DNA of 64,000 nucleotides from positions 2,108,001 to 2,172,000 of the forward strand of contig SADC01001275.1 in the NCBI GenBank assembly GCA_004194705.1, given 5' to 3'. Shown here in pieces: positions 10,800 through 22,077 of the stretch; the first letter of the stretch is position 1, and every line of letters begins with the position of its first letter. The notes under the pieces were generated by a model that was not told the origin of the DNA, searched no databases, and saw only the letters and a program-made list of their open reading frames with translations. The position numbers and the translations under genes are program-made. The stretch is from Ditylenchus dipsaci (Eukaryota; Nematoda; Chromadorea; Rhabditida; Anguinidae).

Positions 10800-11358
10800 A
10801 TTATAAGTGCATTTGAAGTGCATAATTTGTTTCCTTACGGAGACGGACCCTTTTTCACGTACTTGACTAATCATTGAAGAAAAAAGAATCCGCACCATCG
10901 TTTTCAGCGTTGAATTCTGTGTCCGGGTCGGCAAATCGACGCTAGTAGCGAATACCCCCCCCCCCCCAACGATTTTCACTTTTTTACTTTAGTAAAAAGT
11001 ACCCAAATATATGTCCCAGACCCCGGAAAATGTGCGCAGACTCTTCATTAGTCACAACTTCCGTACGCTGGCCTACCCCAAGCCTAAGGGCTAAGCCTAA
11101 ACTTGTTGTTTGCAAGGGTAGTTACAGCAATTTTTAAAGGTCGATGCTTGGGAGGGGTATTCGCTACTAGCGCCGGCAAATCTTACAAGGCGCTTTGTCA
11201 TCACTCATTTATCTAAAAAATATTGCAGTATAGCATCAGTACAACTGCCTAAGCTCAATGGGGATCGGTGATGGAACGCCAAGTAAGCCAATTTTCTCAT
11301 GCTCATAGGCGTAAATTCTAATAAAAAAATTAATCAGCCAATCCGCCGTGGCACAGTC
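10800..11358. other. Remnants near the NDUFA11-like gene
   Basis: The stretch 10810-11190 contains a diverged Tc1/mariner remnant related to 2676-3120 (shared GGTGCGG/TTTTCAGCGTTGAATT words) bounded by GCTACTAGCG-type inverted strings near 10940 and 11164. An ATGGGGATCGGTGATGG start at about 11259 with a GTAAGC donor could be an upstream exon, but its phase does not fit the next exon. Confidence 0.35.
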
Positions 11359-14300
11359 ATGCTTTGTTTGGATCAAAGAGCAGGTATTTTTTTAATTGTC
11401 ATACTTACTCTAATTATTATCGACCTCCAAGAGGTAATTTCGATAATTATTCCTTGTAGAATAATAAGAGTAAGTGAGGTATGAGAAAAAAATTTTGATA
11501 CTACAAAATTATGTTTTTAGAGAAGAGTCAGGTAGTTGGTGGAAGGAGCTAGGTCAATCGGTATTCTATATTTTAAGTGGTTAAATCTAATTAATATCCG
11601 TGTTTATTAAGGTGCCAGCCTATCGTAAAAATCAGAGAAGCCATGCTGGGTACCTTTCCAATTGCATTTTTTCGTTGGATACTTCTCTGATTTATTAATC
11701 AAGCTTTAATTTAGTGAAGTGAGAGAGAATGACATCGATTGGTGAGTGCCATCGCTACATAATTTTTTTCACTAATGAATTTTTTACAGGTATGATCCTC
11801 CCGTGAAAGATGGTGAATCGTTGGCCAACGTGCACGGATTGGATACGAAAACTCACCCAGATGGCTCAAAGAAGGTCTACCAGCCGGGCAATCTTTATGA
11901 CTTCCAGAAGAAGGTTAGTCTTTTTGACTGTAGACACCAAAAATTCTTTTCTCGCGTCTCATCTACGGTTTCGATCGTTTCATTTATTACAATTTTTTAA
12001 CTTAATCACTGCCACATTGATACAGTAATTGAAGACAGTTGACAAACATAATAAATGGTGCATCAAATTCTCCCGACTCTTTAAAGGGCCTGACCTCTTC
12101 ATACTCGGTGGTCCCCGCCAATTCAAAATTTTCCCTTGATCATTGGACTTCTGTACGGATTTTTCCGCTAGGTTTCTAACAAAACTAGGTCTGAAATCAA
12201 ATTTTAGGCTTAGTTTTGTTAGAAACCTAGCGGAAAATCCGTACAGAAGTCCAATGATCAAGGAAAATTTTTGAATTGGCGGGGGACACCGAGTAGCAAG
12301 AGGTCAGGCCTTTAAGCAGTGATAGCATTTCCCTCAAGCCATTTTTTTAAATCTGTATTCTAAGGTCTACTCAGCTTGCTCTAGCATTTTTTGTGTTAAT
12401 GTCAAAATCACTTTTCGCTCGGTCTTCCTTGTGGTTTGGGTCCTGATATGTGGATGACTCTGGATGGGCCGGCTCAAAGCACAGTGGATTAAGCGAAAAT
12501 TGGCTTTTGACAGTGTGTATTAAAAAGCTAGAGCGAGCTGATTGAAATGAGGAACAGATTGAAAAAATGTCTAAGGAAAAAGTTATGTTAGATAAAAAAT
12601 ATTTTGGAATCTCTCAATTGATCGCAATGGTTGTAAATATTCTGAGCTATTAAAAATCTATCTGTAGATCATGAAAGATAGCGTACAGTACAAGCAAATG
12701 CGGAAAAAGCATGAAATAAGCGAGGAGCATCCTGGTATAGCAGTGAGCCCGAGCTTGAAAACTCTACAGCATCTTGAACCTCATACTCTGGGTCAGTCTT
12801 TCATATAAGATTCATTTTTCAGCGACCGGTTTTGTATTTTAGGGAAGACTGGACCGTTCAACAACAATTTCTACCACTTTGGACCGAGATTCTGGGACAA
12901 GTAACGAATATAATTATGTCATTGCTTTTATTTGTTGACTTTATCAGACCAATCGGAGAAGGTTGCCTCGAAAAAGACTTTGCTTGGTCAAATACACTCT
13001 GATAGGATGTAAGTTACTTATGTATTTTATTTAAGCAGGCTATCGAAATATCATGGGCTTTAAAGGGGTGGGGGGCACATTTTATAGTCCGAATGGTTCG
13101 AATGCCACTATGTGCGTGCATACTTTTTTTTGACTATTTACTAGTCGATAACACCATTATGTAGCGCTGCGATTCTACTTTCTAATGAGGCATCAGTCAT
13201 TGAATTATCTTCATAAAATATAGCGAAAGAAAGTAAAAGTATGAGCGTAATTATTTTTGACTTGGTTCATACTTTTACTTTTTTTGGAACACTTTGTATG
13301 GTCCCGTTGCACCAGCTATATCTTTTTTCTGGTATGTAATAAAATAATTATTATTAAATATAATTAAATAATCAGTCAAAATAAAAACTTTGCCCCAAAA
13401 TAAAAAAATTGCCACCAAAAAACATTTCTGCCACAAAAAAAGTAAATTTGCCACAGAAAAAATGGTTAACCTTTTCAAAGTAATGAATAGGAAAAAAAAA
13501 AAAACGATCAAAAAAAGTCAAAAAAAAGTATGCATGCACTTTTTTTCTGGCTCTTGCCACGTAGTGGTATTCGAACCATTCGGAATATAAAATGTACCCG
13601 CCCCCCTTTCATGAAATTTCTGTAATTTGTAATTCTCTTATGTTCTGGGAAATTTATTTCTTGAGTCATTCCATTATTTACATAGTAAACCGGCTGTTAT
13701 GAATAAGTAGGGGAGTAATAAATAGCAACAAGTCTAATTGAGACAATTGAGATTGGTACAATTAAGTAAGTACAAAATGAGACAGTATCAAACTGAAACA
13801 AAACTTCTCTTTTTGAATTCCGAATTTCTTTCGAATGCTTAAGGAATTGTCTATATTTGAATTGTTTCAATTTAAAATGTCGTTATCTATCATTGGCTAT
13901 AAGTAGGTACGAATACATATCAATAATGCGACGTTTAATAAATGATACTTTGTAACGAGCTGCACTAAAAAACTGATTACATTTTTCATTGACTTATTTT
14001 AGCTATTGGCTTGACCGTTGTGCAATTACGAGCCTTTCCGGAGTTCCCATATCATAGGACTTACAACTCGCGACAAGTGATGAGAAGGTACTTGAGTAAT
14101 TTGCCGCTACCTTGTGCCCTCGCTTTCACGTAAGTTTCTTTCGATTGTTGCCATTAGTAAAGCCAGAAGTCTTTAACCGTAACATTTCCTAAAATGTTTT
14201 CTTTCCCACGGTGGTTGCCAATTATCAAAAGGGTAATATTTAATTCTGCCCCCTAATTGCTGAAAAATGCCCCTAATTTCGGGAAAAATGCCCCCTAATG

Positions 14301-16845
14301 TGAATTGCCCCTAATTACTGAAAAATGCCCCCTAATTGCTGAAAATTGCACCTAATTCGCTGAAAAATGCCCCCTAAATTTTCTCTCTCATCGTTTTAGT
14401 CAAAATTTCGCGGGAATTTAAATTTTTCAGTCAAAAAATAACTTGGATTGGTCAGAATCCCACTCCGGAGTGGTCAGAACCCCCTGAAAGTTGGTTTTCG
14501 GGGTTTACTAAAGGGGAGTACACTTTCTGCGAAAATTCGGTTGAGCACATCAGAATTCCGGCCGATCGGCTGAATCACTCAGAATTTCATCCGGAACATT
14601 CTTAACCATCTTAAACCGCCCTAAGCACTGATTTAGGGTAGTTAGATACTGGTCTGGAGCAGTTTGGGATGGTTTAGGCGGTTTAAGATGGTTGAGAATG
14701 GTTCCGGATGAAATTCTGAGCGATTCAGCCGATCGGACTGGAATTCTGATCCGCCCAATCGAATTTTCGCAAAAGTTTACTCCGCCTTTAGTAAACCCCC
14801 GAAAACCAATTTTCAGGGCTTCTGGCCATTCCGGAGCGGGATTCTGACCAATTCAAGTTATTTTTGACTGCAAAATTTAAATTCCGCGAACTTTTGACTA
14901 AAAACGATGAGAAAAATTAGGGGCATTTTCGGCGAATTAGGGGCATTTTTCAGCAATTAGGGGGCATTTTTCAGTAATTAGGGGCATTTTTCAGTAATTA
15001 GGGGGCAAAATTAAATACCACCCTTATCAAAAACTTTTTTATTTCTTGTTTGCCATGTGAATTGGCTATAGAAAAAGTAAACATGATTTTTTTTTTGAAA
15101 AACAGCCTTTGATAAAATTGACATAAATAATTTTTTTACAGCGATTTTGAAAAATGATTTGGGGTCGTGTGCCAAACTTGAATCTTTTGTAGGTTCGGAT
15201 CAAAGTTTTATTGGATAGTTAGGATAATTGAGATTCTTGAATATTCTGATTGGATTTCCAATTGAGGATTCTTTTACGTTAAGTCGAACTTCGATAAAAG
15301 GCCCACATATAGGCCGATCATTAGCTTAACTTGATTGACCAGCAAGAGAAATAGAGTAGATCATACCTGGTATAAGCCCTCTGGGTTGAATAAAGCTATT
15401 CAATGTCAACGGTGGTATTATTGTCAAGGGTAATGTCAAGGGCGGTGGCATAATAAGTTATAGATGAAGAAATGTTCATTAAAAAATTTCGAGCTTTTCA
15501 ATAAGAAAACCTGAGCTTTTAAAAGTTTTGATTTAAAATGATCGGAAATTTTTATTTCGTAATTTTTTTAGCTATGGATCTGGCTTGTGCGCATCTGCTC
15601 AAATCCGACATGTAGATGATTGGTGGAACTTCGTTGCTGCTAGCGCTTTGAGCGGATCTCTCTTGTCGGCAGTCAGTAAGTGCTCTTTCAGCTACAAGAT
15701 TCTTCACACTTTTCAACATTTTAAAACCCTAGTTTTTTCAAGGTTGATATAAAAATTGCTTTGAAGGATTGAAGCAGTTTTCATTCATTTTAAAGATAGT
15801 TTTTGTACCTAATAACTGTCTTATTTTGCCACATCCTCTCCCCCAGTGAGTGAACAAAAGCGAAATTAAAATCGTTTGATTTGGTTTAGTTAACTTGTCC
15901 TAACCTAAATAGTGAAATGATCTGTATTTCTTCTAATCATAGACTCCGATCCCCTAAATGTCTAAAAACGTGTTCGTGGGGTTGTGTTGTTAAATCATTT
16001 TTTAAATACTTCTCTTAGTCAAGCAACCCCTGATTTGGAAATCATTTCACTGTCTATAAAAGAAGAGGTATTTAAAGGAGGGCCAAATTTCGGTATACAC
16101 CCTCAGTCAAAAATCAGCTTAAGGACCGGAGCATTTTTTTGTAAAAATTTTTTCATGAAAAAATCAAAAAAATTGCCTTGATCCCTTAAGCTGATTTTTG
16201 ACTGAGGGGTGTATACCGAAATTGACTGAGGGTGTATACCGAAACTGCTCCTATTATAAGATAAGTATTTTACAAGTAGGTCAAAAACATAATGCCTAGA
16301 ACACGATTTTGAACGCAAGGGAGGGGTAAATAATTACAGAAAATACAACGCTGCTGTCAACGCTGCCGTATTATAACCATCTCCACCCGCCCCCCCCCCC
16401 CAAAAATCAAGTTTTCTGGGTGTGTCCAAAAATTATTTTTTAAGTAGAAAACGGAGCAATTTTCCCTTTGTATTCTAGGAGGGAATGTTGTCCCAGGTGT
16501 CGTGTTTGGTCTTGTGACTTCCTCCTTGGCCTATTTTTATCAGCACATCCGTTCTAGTAAGAAGCTCTCTAATTATTTTATAGCTATTTTAAAGCATTTT
16601 TTAGGTAATGCGGGATTTGGTCGCAGTACTCCTCAGGAGGTTGAACAAAATTTTTTAATTTTTATTTATTTTTTGGTCTTCAGACTGGAGGGCCTCCGAT
16701 AGCCACTGTCCCTTTGCGTGGAAGTACTATTATCAAGGAAGTCGGGCCGAGATACCAGAACGCACCCACTATTAGGAATATCGAATCAATGAAGTTTCTC
16801 CGCGTGATCAACGATCTTCAACTAATTGTTCTGAAAGCACAATAA
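11359..16845 (+). CDS. NDUFA11: NADH dehydrogenase 1 alpha subcomplex subunit 11-like protein (complex I)
   Basis: Accessory subunit of mitochondrial complex I, Tim17-like, inner membrane. Exons: 11612-11649, 11790-11913, 12668-12791, 12843-12900, 12948-about 13008, 14003-14129, 15572-15675, 16479-16556, 16605-16639, 16684-16845 (stop). Two upstream exons, 11359-11383 (ATG) and 11521-11531 (11 nt), fit in phase but are tentative. Family features: FWDKPIGEGCLEKDF resembles the YWD-P-G-DC--K start of NDUFA11, followed by hydrophobic segments GLTVVQLRAF, VDDWWNFVAASALSGSLLSA and VVPGVVFGLVTSS. Both termini are longer than in the human protein. One junction is out of phase: exon 12948 meets an in-frame TGA at 13000-13002 unless one base is missing or the intron begins at GA (13001). 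AATAAA lies at 16885-16890. Confidence 0.6.
12081..12315. mobile_element. CCGCCAATTC-family palindrome in an intron
   Basis: TTAAAGGGCCTGACCTC at the left matches the complement GAGGTCAGGCCTTTAA at the right. The arms contain CCCCGCCAATTCAAA, GGACTTCTGTACGGATTTTT and TTTCTAACAAAACTAGG, mirrored around about 12205. Other family members: 29366-29755, 51118-51312, 54166-54310, and half copies near 5335 and 23185. Non-coding. Confidence 0.75.
13063..13608. mobile_element. Inverted-repeat element in NDUFA11-like intron
   Basis: GGGGGGCACATTTTATAGTC (13068) is mirrored by AATATAAAATGTACCCGCCC (13584); GAATGGTTCGAATGCCACTA is mirrored by TAGTGGTATTCGAACCATTC. The interior has low-complexity 'gccacaaaaa' words that leave open frames on both strands. 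Non-coding. It sits in the same intron as the suspect exon junction at 13000. Confidence 0.6.
14231..15023. mobile_element. Mutator-type palindrome with 9-bp TSD (CCCCTAATT arms)
   Basis: The ends GGGTAATATTTAATT and AATTAAATACCACCC are flanked by the 9-bp repeat TTATCAAAA (14222-14230 and 15024-15032). Each arm opens with four to six copies of a roughly 20-bp unit around CCCCCTAATTGCTGAAAAAT, then a shared core starting GCGGGAATTTAAATTTTTC and running through a TGGTCAGAATCCCACTCCGG segment. The same core occurs in 49546-50310 and 57272-57857 behind different repeat units. No protein. A 9-bp TSD with GGG...CCC ends suggests Mutator-like mobilisation (inference). Confidence 0.8.
16087..16245. 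repeat. Short inverted repeat in intron
   Basis: TTCGGTATACACCCTCAGTC and AATCAGCTTAAGG at the left are mirrored by CCTTAAGCTGATTTTTGACT and GGGTGTATACCGAAA at the right, with one tandem duplication of the right end. A small foldback element without coding capacity. Confidence 0.6.
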
Positions 16846-16884
16846 TGTGCTATGTAATAGGTGTTGTAATTTTGGAGATGAATG

Positions 16885-16890
16885 AATAAA
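16885..16890 (+). promoter_or_regulatory. Polyadenylation signal AATAAA
   Basis: Canonical hexamer 40 nt after the NDUFA11-like stop codon, at a suitable distance for its 3' end. Confidence 0.6.
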
Positions 16891-16899
16891 TAAGTTTCA

Positions 16900-17810
16900 A
16901 TTATAGTTCAAAATCAATTTCGCGAAATTCAAGGGACCGGCCAAACAGTTTCGTAAAATCGAGTTCTCGTTAAATAGAGTTTTCGTAAATCAAGTTTCAC
17001 TTTTTTAATTTCTTGAAATTTTCGTTAAATAGAGTTTTTGTAACCCTTTTTATTCATTAAATTGTTCATCATGAAATAATGAGATTCAACAACACCTCAC
17101 AGAAACGCACCTCACAGGACACACCTCACAAAAATATCTTCCATCTCCTCACGGCGGTTGAACAGCTCATTTAAGTTATCAAAAACCTTATCCACTAGCC
17201 AATTTTTTGATAGATCGGTTCAAATAGCTGTCAGTTTTTGCGTCAGGTGTTTACTAATTTTGAAAAAGGTCGGCAGATTTAGGAAAGAGACGGCACTTTC
17301 CAGAAAAATACGTCAATCTTCGCGACTCCAAATATTGGGCTATTTCAAATTGGGCATAATCAAAATGGGCCAAGTGGAATCGGTCTTTTATATGACTAAC
17401 GTTTGATCCTCTATTCACTTTATACCGCCTTTGAAGTACTAGAATTTTCGTTGCAATGGCGCTGGCGCCAGAATGGCGCCAGCGCCTAAGGAGTAGCGGC
17501 GCCGGGGTTATTCGTTGTATTTGACGCTAAAATTTTTGCTTGCTGCGCTAAGATCTAAGTTACATGCGTCTAACACCAAATAACATACTGTGAAAACTTT
17601 TGATTGACAAAAGTATTTGAAAAAACCAGTACTGTAGCTTGTACTCGGCGCCTGCGCCGATAAAAGAGGGCGCCGGTGCTCTAAAGTGGTGAAATTTTGC
17701 CTGGCGCCCGTGCAGTATGACTGTAATATCGAAACTTGGTCTCTCCCGGAAAAGAAAGTGGAACGACGAATTGATTCCTTATAGGGCATGTACGTGCGTT
17801 AAATACCATA
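16900..17810. other. No gene; GGCGCC-rich inverted repeat at 17450-17715
   Basis: 16920-17045 has repeated 'cgttaaatagagtttt' words of a diverged pogo-type MITE. 17450-17715 holds GGCGCTGGCGCC, GGCGCCAGCGCC and GGCGCCTGCGCCG words at both ends of an AT-rich middle, so it is probably another small foldback element. A CACCTCACA direct repeat occurs near 17091-17127. No gene evidence. Confidence 0.4.
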
Positions 17811-18615
17811 TTTTCTGTATTAAGTTCCCCCTCTCTAATAACTCCCCCTATATGGACTCAAATCTCAGCCTAGAGAAAATATTTCGCAAAACTGTTTTTC
17901 GCGCTTTCTTACACTACGTGTACGCAGAGCAAGTCAAAGTCAAAGCCAAAGTCAAGTCATGGGGTGTGTACGCACAGGAAGTCAAAGTCAAGGTCATCAA
18001 TCAAAAACAATATACTCATCCACAGAATTGTAACGGAAACTTTATTAGACACCAACGGACAGCAAATCAAATCATTTCATTCGGCCAACCATCAGTCGAT
18101 CATCAGTCGAATCGGCATGATTTCTAAACATAGAAGAGATAAGCCCAATTTGTAAATAAAAACGACGTTACTGCAACGATGAATGTATGTAGCAGCACAA
18201 TGCACCACTGATCAGTAAAGAAGGTCAAAATAAGACACAAAATTTCCGAAAAACTTTTACTTTCTGTTTCAAACTTTTTTGAAACGCCAGTCAAAGTCAA
18301 GGGCAAAGTCAAAGTCATGCGTACACAGCCAAAAGTCAAAGTCAAGGTCAAAGGCAAAGTCAAAGTTGACTTGCAGGTTCACTTGCAAGTCAACTTTCTG
18401 TGCGTACACACAAAAAATTTGACTTTGACCTTGACTTTGACTTGCTCTGCGTACACGAGCCATTAATTACCACGAGTTTTCCTGATTCCACTTTTCAGAT
18501 TTTGCTTGAGCACCCAAAATCTCGAAATCGACCTCAAAATTTCTCCACTTTTTGAGGTGAACAATAGCTTCCCGGAGGACTTAATACAGGAAATACGGTA
18601 TTTCCCGCCAGTTCG
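17811..18615. mobile_element. CCGTA-family element interrupted by a second element
   Basis: The left part (17811-17904) has the family words CCCTCTCTAATAAC, ATATTTCGCAAAACTG and TTTTTCGCG. The right part (18463-18610) resumes with CACGAGTTTTCCTGATTCCA, TTGAGCACCCAAAATCTCG and ends GGAAATACGG. The break coincides with the palindrome 17905-18462, so that inserted later. Confidence 0.6.
17905..18462. mobile_element. Palindrome with GTCAAA-repeat arms, nested
   Basis: The ends GTGTACGCAGAGCAAGTC and its complement GACTTGCTCTGCGTACAC bound arrays of AAAGTCAAAGTCAAGG hexamer-based repeats. GTGTACGCACA strings recur inside. Apparent frames rich in alternating basic or acidic residues come from the hexamer arrays. 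Non-coding. Confidence 0.75.
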
Positions 18616-18689
18616 AATAGTGTGCCAATCATTGAACTTCTGTTCGGATTTTTTGTGTTTAAAACATTTTTCGGTTAGTCATTTTTCGT

Positions 18690-18895
18690 GAGTAGACGTT
18701 TGGCTACCAAATGGGACATTTTTGGCGTTCTGCCCTATGTTCTGTTTAAGCCATTTAGGCTTATTTTTCAGCCATTTTGTACATTTTTTTGGTCCCTAAG
18801 CCTAAACCTAAGCCTAAGCCTAAGTAGGCCTAAGTGGCTAAAACAGGACATAGGGCAGAACGCCAAAAATGTCCCATTTGTAGCCAAACGTCTAT
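18690..18895. mobile_element. Palindrome with TTAGGC-like core
   Basis: AGACGTTTGGCTACCAAATG (18694) is mirrored by CATTTGTAGCCAAACGTCT (18877); CATTTTTGGCGTTCTGCCC is mirrored as well. The loop (18780-18835) holds several CCTAAG/GCCTAA hexamers, the complement of TTAGGC. Confidence 0.75.
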
Positions 18896-19002
18896 ACCCC
18901 CATTTTTCGGCTTTGTTACCTTTTTACCTCTAATAGAGGAAGAACCTTATTATATTAGTCCTCCTCTCTGATATACCGTATTTATTAGAGTTGTAGAAAT
19001 TC

Positions 19003-19136
19003 CGGAAATATAGAAAACCGGGAATATTCCCGGAACATTGGAAATATTCCGGGAATATTCTCAATATAGGGGAAATACCGGGAAACCGGAATATTCCCAA
19101 TGTTCCCGGAATATTCCCGGAAATATTCCCATTGTA
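19003..19136. repeat. GGAATATTCC array
   Basis: Ten or so overlapping copies of the palindromic decamer GGAATATTCC and CCGGGAATAT/ATATTCCCGG variants, themselves arranged as a larger inverted repeat. Confidence 0.75.
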
Positions 19137-19139
19137 CAA

Positions 19140-19474
19140 CCCTAGTATTTATCTCTATTAATCCCCACCCCGGACCTTATATCTCAGCCTACAACAAACT
19201 TTTCGCAAATATTTTTTGCGTTTTCTTAATTAGCACGAGCTCCCTCGATCTCACTTTTCAGATTTTGGTTGAGTACCCAAAAATCTCATACTCGACCACA
19301 AAATTTTCTTATTTTTTTATGTTCCCGCCTGGGGCCGCACACTTTTTTTTCATTTTTCAAAGATTTTTAGTTTTTTTACCAATGCGTCTTATAATTTGCA
19401 AGGATTCTGATTTTACCAGTCGTTTTCCAATATTATGCGACTTTTCCACCAAAATACCTCAATACCGATAACCC
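19140..19474. other. No gene recognised
   Basis: Fragment of a CCGTA-family element at about 19140-19320 (TTATATCTCAGCCTA, TTTTGGTTGAGTACCCAA words). Otherwise nothing. Confidence 0.45.
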
Positions 19475-21074
19475 GGCTATACCCCGAAATTTAAGCGGCA
19501 TTTTGCTAAGTGGTCGATTTGCTAAGCGGTCGTTTTGCCAAGAATTTTTTTTGCTAAGCGACAAATTGCTAAGAATTTTTTGTTAAAGCGCCCATTTGCT
19601 AAGAATTTTTTGTTAAGGCGCCCATTTGCTAAGAATTTTTTTGCTAAGGCATTCTTTTCTTAAATCCCGATTTGTTAAGAACTTTTCTGCCTTTTTGTAC
19701 TTTTCCTTTTTCTCAATATTCTGGTAGATTAGAGGAATTTCCGACGGACATTTTTACGCCGATTTTTTTTTTGTTACTTACTGATTTCAACGTGGGATCT
19801 AGGTAAATTGATATCTTCAGATGGTGTCCAACTACCACAAACCATCCTAAACCACCCAAAGTACCACCCTAAATACCCAAACCAAACCAAACCTAAAAAA
19901 TTAAAATTTCTTAAAAATAAAAAATAAGCCATTTTTTCTAACTTAAAATTGTGTGGGAATTGGGTTTGTCAAGCCCAAAGTTGCGATTTTACACACTCCA
20001 ACTTCAATACCTGGTGTAGGTATCACCTGACCAGGTGGATGCCCACATGGATGGCCTAAAAATAAAAAAAGGTAATTTAAATAAAAAATCCATTTTTCTA
20101 AACTAAAAAATTTGTGAGAAATGGGCTTATTAAGACCGGAAGTGCGATTTTACCTACCCGATCCCAAATCTAGGGTTGAGTACCACCTGGACAGGTTTTA
20201 TCCAGGCAACTCGAGAATAGGGGTATATTCACCCAAATGACCTGAAAGGTCAAACGTATCTGAAATTACGGTAAAAAATAAAGTGTGCACCCAGGTGGAT
20301 TCGAACCAGCATCCTCGGCGGTGGCTATCCAAGTGGTCGTCCACTTGGATCAAAAATTTTTTTTTACGTTTTCGGTTCCAAATCATTTTTTCTGCACTAA
20401 TTCGAGCACCCTGAAAAAGGTTTGACAGTGGTAAATCACGTTTTATCAAGAAATTTTTGAGTTATCGTGAATTCTTGATTTTGATAAATCAATCGTTAGC
20501 AATAACTCTAAATTTATCGATAAAACGTGATTTTACCACTGTCAAACCATCTTCAGCATGCTCGAATTAGTGCAGAAAATTGTTTTGTAACCGAAAACGT
20601 AAAAAAAAAATTTGATCCAAGTGGACGACCACTTGGATAGCCACCACCGAGGATGCTGCTTCGCATCCACCTGGGTGCATACCTTTTTATCGTAATTTTG
20701 AGTGTTTACTTGGCGAAGAGGTCCATATACTCATCACCAAGGTTACTGGTTCGAATCCCTCTGGGTGCAATCAGTCCAGAGTAGGAGACCCGATTAAATT
20801 AAACCATTTTTAGAACATTATTTTGGATTGAATCGTTTGGGTTTTAAGGTCTGTACCCGAAATTGAACCGAACTGAAGAAGTAGGTAGCTTAACAAACAA
20901 GATCTTTATCAAACAACTACTTAGCAAAAAAATTCTTAGCAAAACGACCATTTAGCAAATTGGCGCTTAATTTTGAATTCTTAGCAAATTGGCGCTTAAA
21001 TTTTTTTCTTAGCAAAACGACCGCTTAGCAAATCGACCACTTAGCAAATCGCTGCTTAATTTCGGGGTACAGCC
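19475..21074. mobile_element. 1.6-kb palindromic element, copy 2, inverted, perfect 8-bp TSD
   Basis: Reverse-oriented relative of 6821-8404: GGCTATACCCCGAAATTTAA at the left and its complement at the right, flanked by the 8-bp repeat GATAACCC (19467-19474 and 21075-21082). Same TTGCTAAG arrays, same central hairpin (20390-20560), same GACCTGAAAGGTCAAACG and CCACTTGGATC words. The different TSD shows an independent insertion, not a segmental duplication. Confidence 0.87.
20706..20790 (+). other. tRNA-like pol III A/B boxes in copy 2
   Basis: TGGCGAAGAGGTCC (A-box-like) precedes GGTTCGAATCC (B box) by about 30 nt here on the plus strand. The order and spacing match an internal pol III promoter, while stems flanking the B box pair only partly. 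Confidence 0.4.
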
Positions 21075-21189
21075 GATAACCCACTGTCCCATAAGACAAA
21101 CTTCAACATGTTTTTCTTTGCAGCCACAAAAAATATCGATGTCTGGTTTTTTAACGAATATACAGCGATGCTGATTATCACGACAAGGC

Positions 21190-21440
21190 CTGGTCCGCCC
21201 AACATAGACTCTGAAAAGAGCATAATGCCCCGATCACGACGGCGCGGGTCCTTGTCGCTTCATTGACGGGTTAAGTATATGTGAAGGGATCCAGGAGGTA
21301 ACAAATAGCGTATGGTCAAAATTTATCTGAATACCCACATGTTTTAAATGTTTTAGTACACCATGATCTCCATACAGTCGAACCTCGCAATACCTAATAC
21401 AAGTTGGATAGTAGAAATGTTCATATAACATGACAAACTG
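21190..21440 (-). pseudogene. Tc1/mariner-type remnant
   Basis: The minus-strand frame shares the ends and internal words (GGTCCTTGTCGC, GGTAACAAAT, TGGTCAAAAT) of the remnant at 2880-3010. No intact motif remains. Confidence 0.3.
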
Positions 21441-21737
21441 AAAAATGGGCTAAAACATGATAACCGTATCATGTTTTTTCGGCAACTCTTGGTAGCTTGT
21501 TCTCCGTAATTTTGCTAAGGACCTGGACATATCAGCAGCACTTTATAATATAACTTCGGGTGCTCTACACGAATCTTAAAAAAAAATCTCTCAGTGAAGT
21601 CCTTGAAAAAACACTACTTGAGATTCCCTGGCGAGAGTAATTCAAGCGAGAGTAATTTTTTATGATAAAGTAGTGCTTTATTAAAAAAAAATAACCGTCA
21701 GATTCTGGTCGCTCTTTTTATTTTGACTATTCAGCTA

Positions 21738-22077
21738 CCGTATTTACTGTATTAACTCTCCACCCTCTAATAAGTCCCCACCCACGGACCTTATATCTCA
21801 GCATAGAGCGAACATTTCGCAAATCTGTTTTTTGCGTTTTCTTAGTTGCCGCGAGTTTACCTGATCAAATTTTTCAGATTTTGGTTGAGCACCCGAAAAT
21901 CTCGAAATCGATCTCAAAATTTTTCGATGGGGACCGGCCAGTTAGCGATACGGTCAGTTAGCGATGACCAGTTAGCGATGCTTTTTAAACGGTCAGTTAG
22001 CAATGGCCAGTTAGCGATGCTTTTTTTAACGGTGAGTTAGCCATAGTCGGTTAGCGATGCTTTCTGAAAGGTCTTAA
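21738..22077. repeat. Truncated CCGTA element followed by CAGTTAGCGATG array
   Basis: 21738-21925 is the left half of a CCGTA-family element (TACCGTATTTACTG, CTATATCTCAGC-like words). It is followed at 21926-22077 by about seven copies of a GGCCAGTTAGCGATG unit, with T-rich spacers of variable length. No inverted partner of the array was found nearby. Confidence 0.6.

Noticed and set aside
13372..13590. Phe- and Lys-rich frames on both strands
   Set aside because: Low-complexity 'gccacaaaaa' words inside an inverted-repeat element explain them.
18930..19139. Gly/Ile/Pro-rich 69-codon frame
   Set aside because: Created by the GGAATATTCC array.
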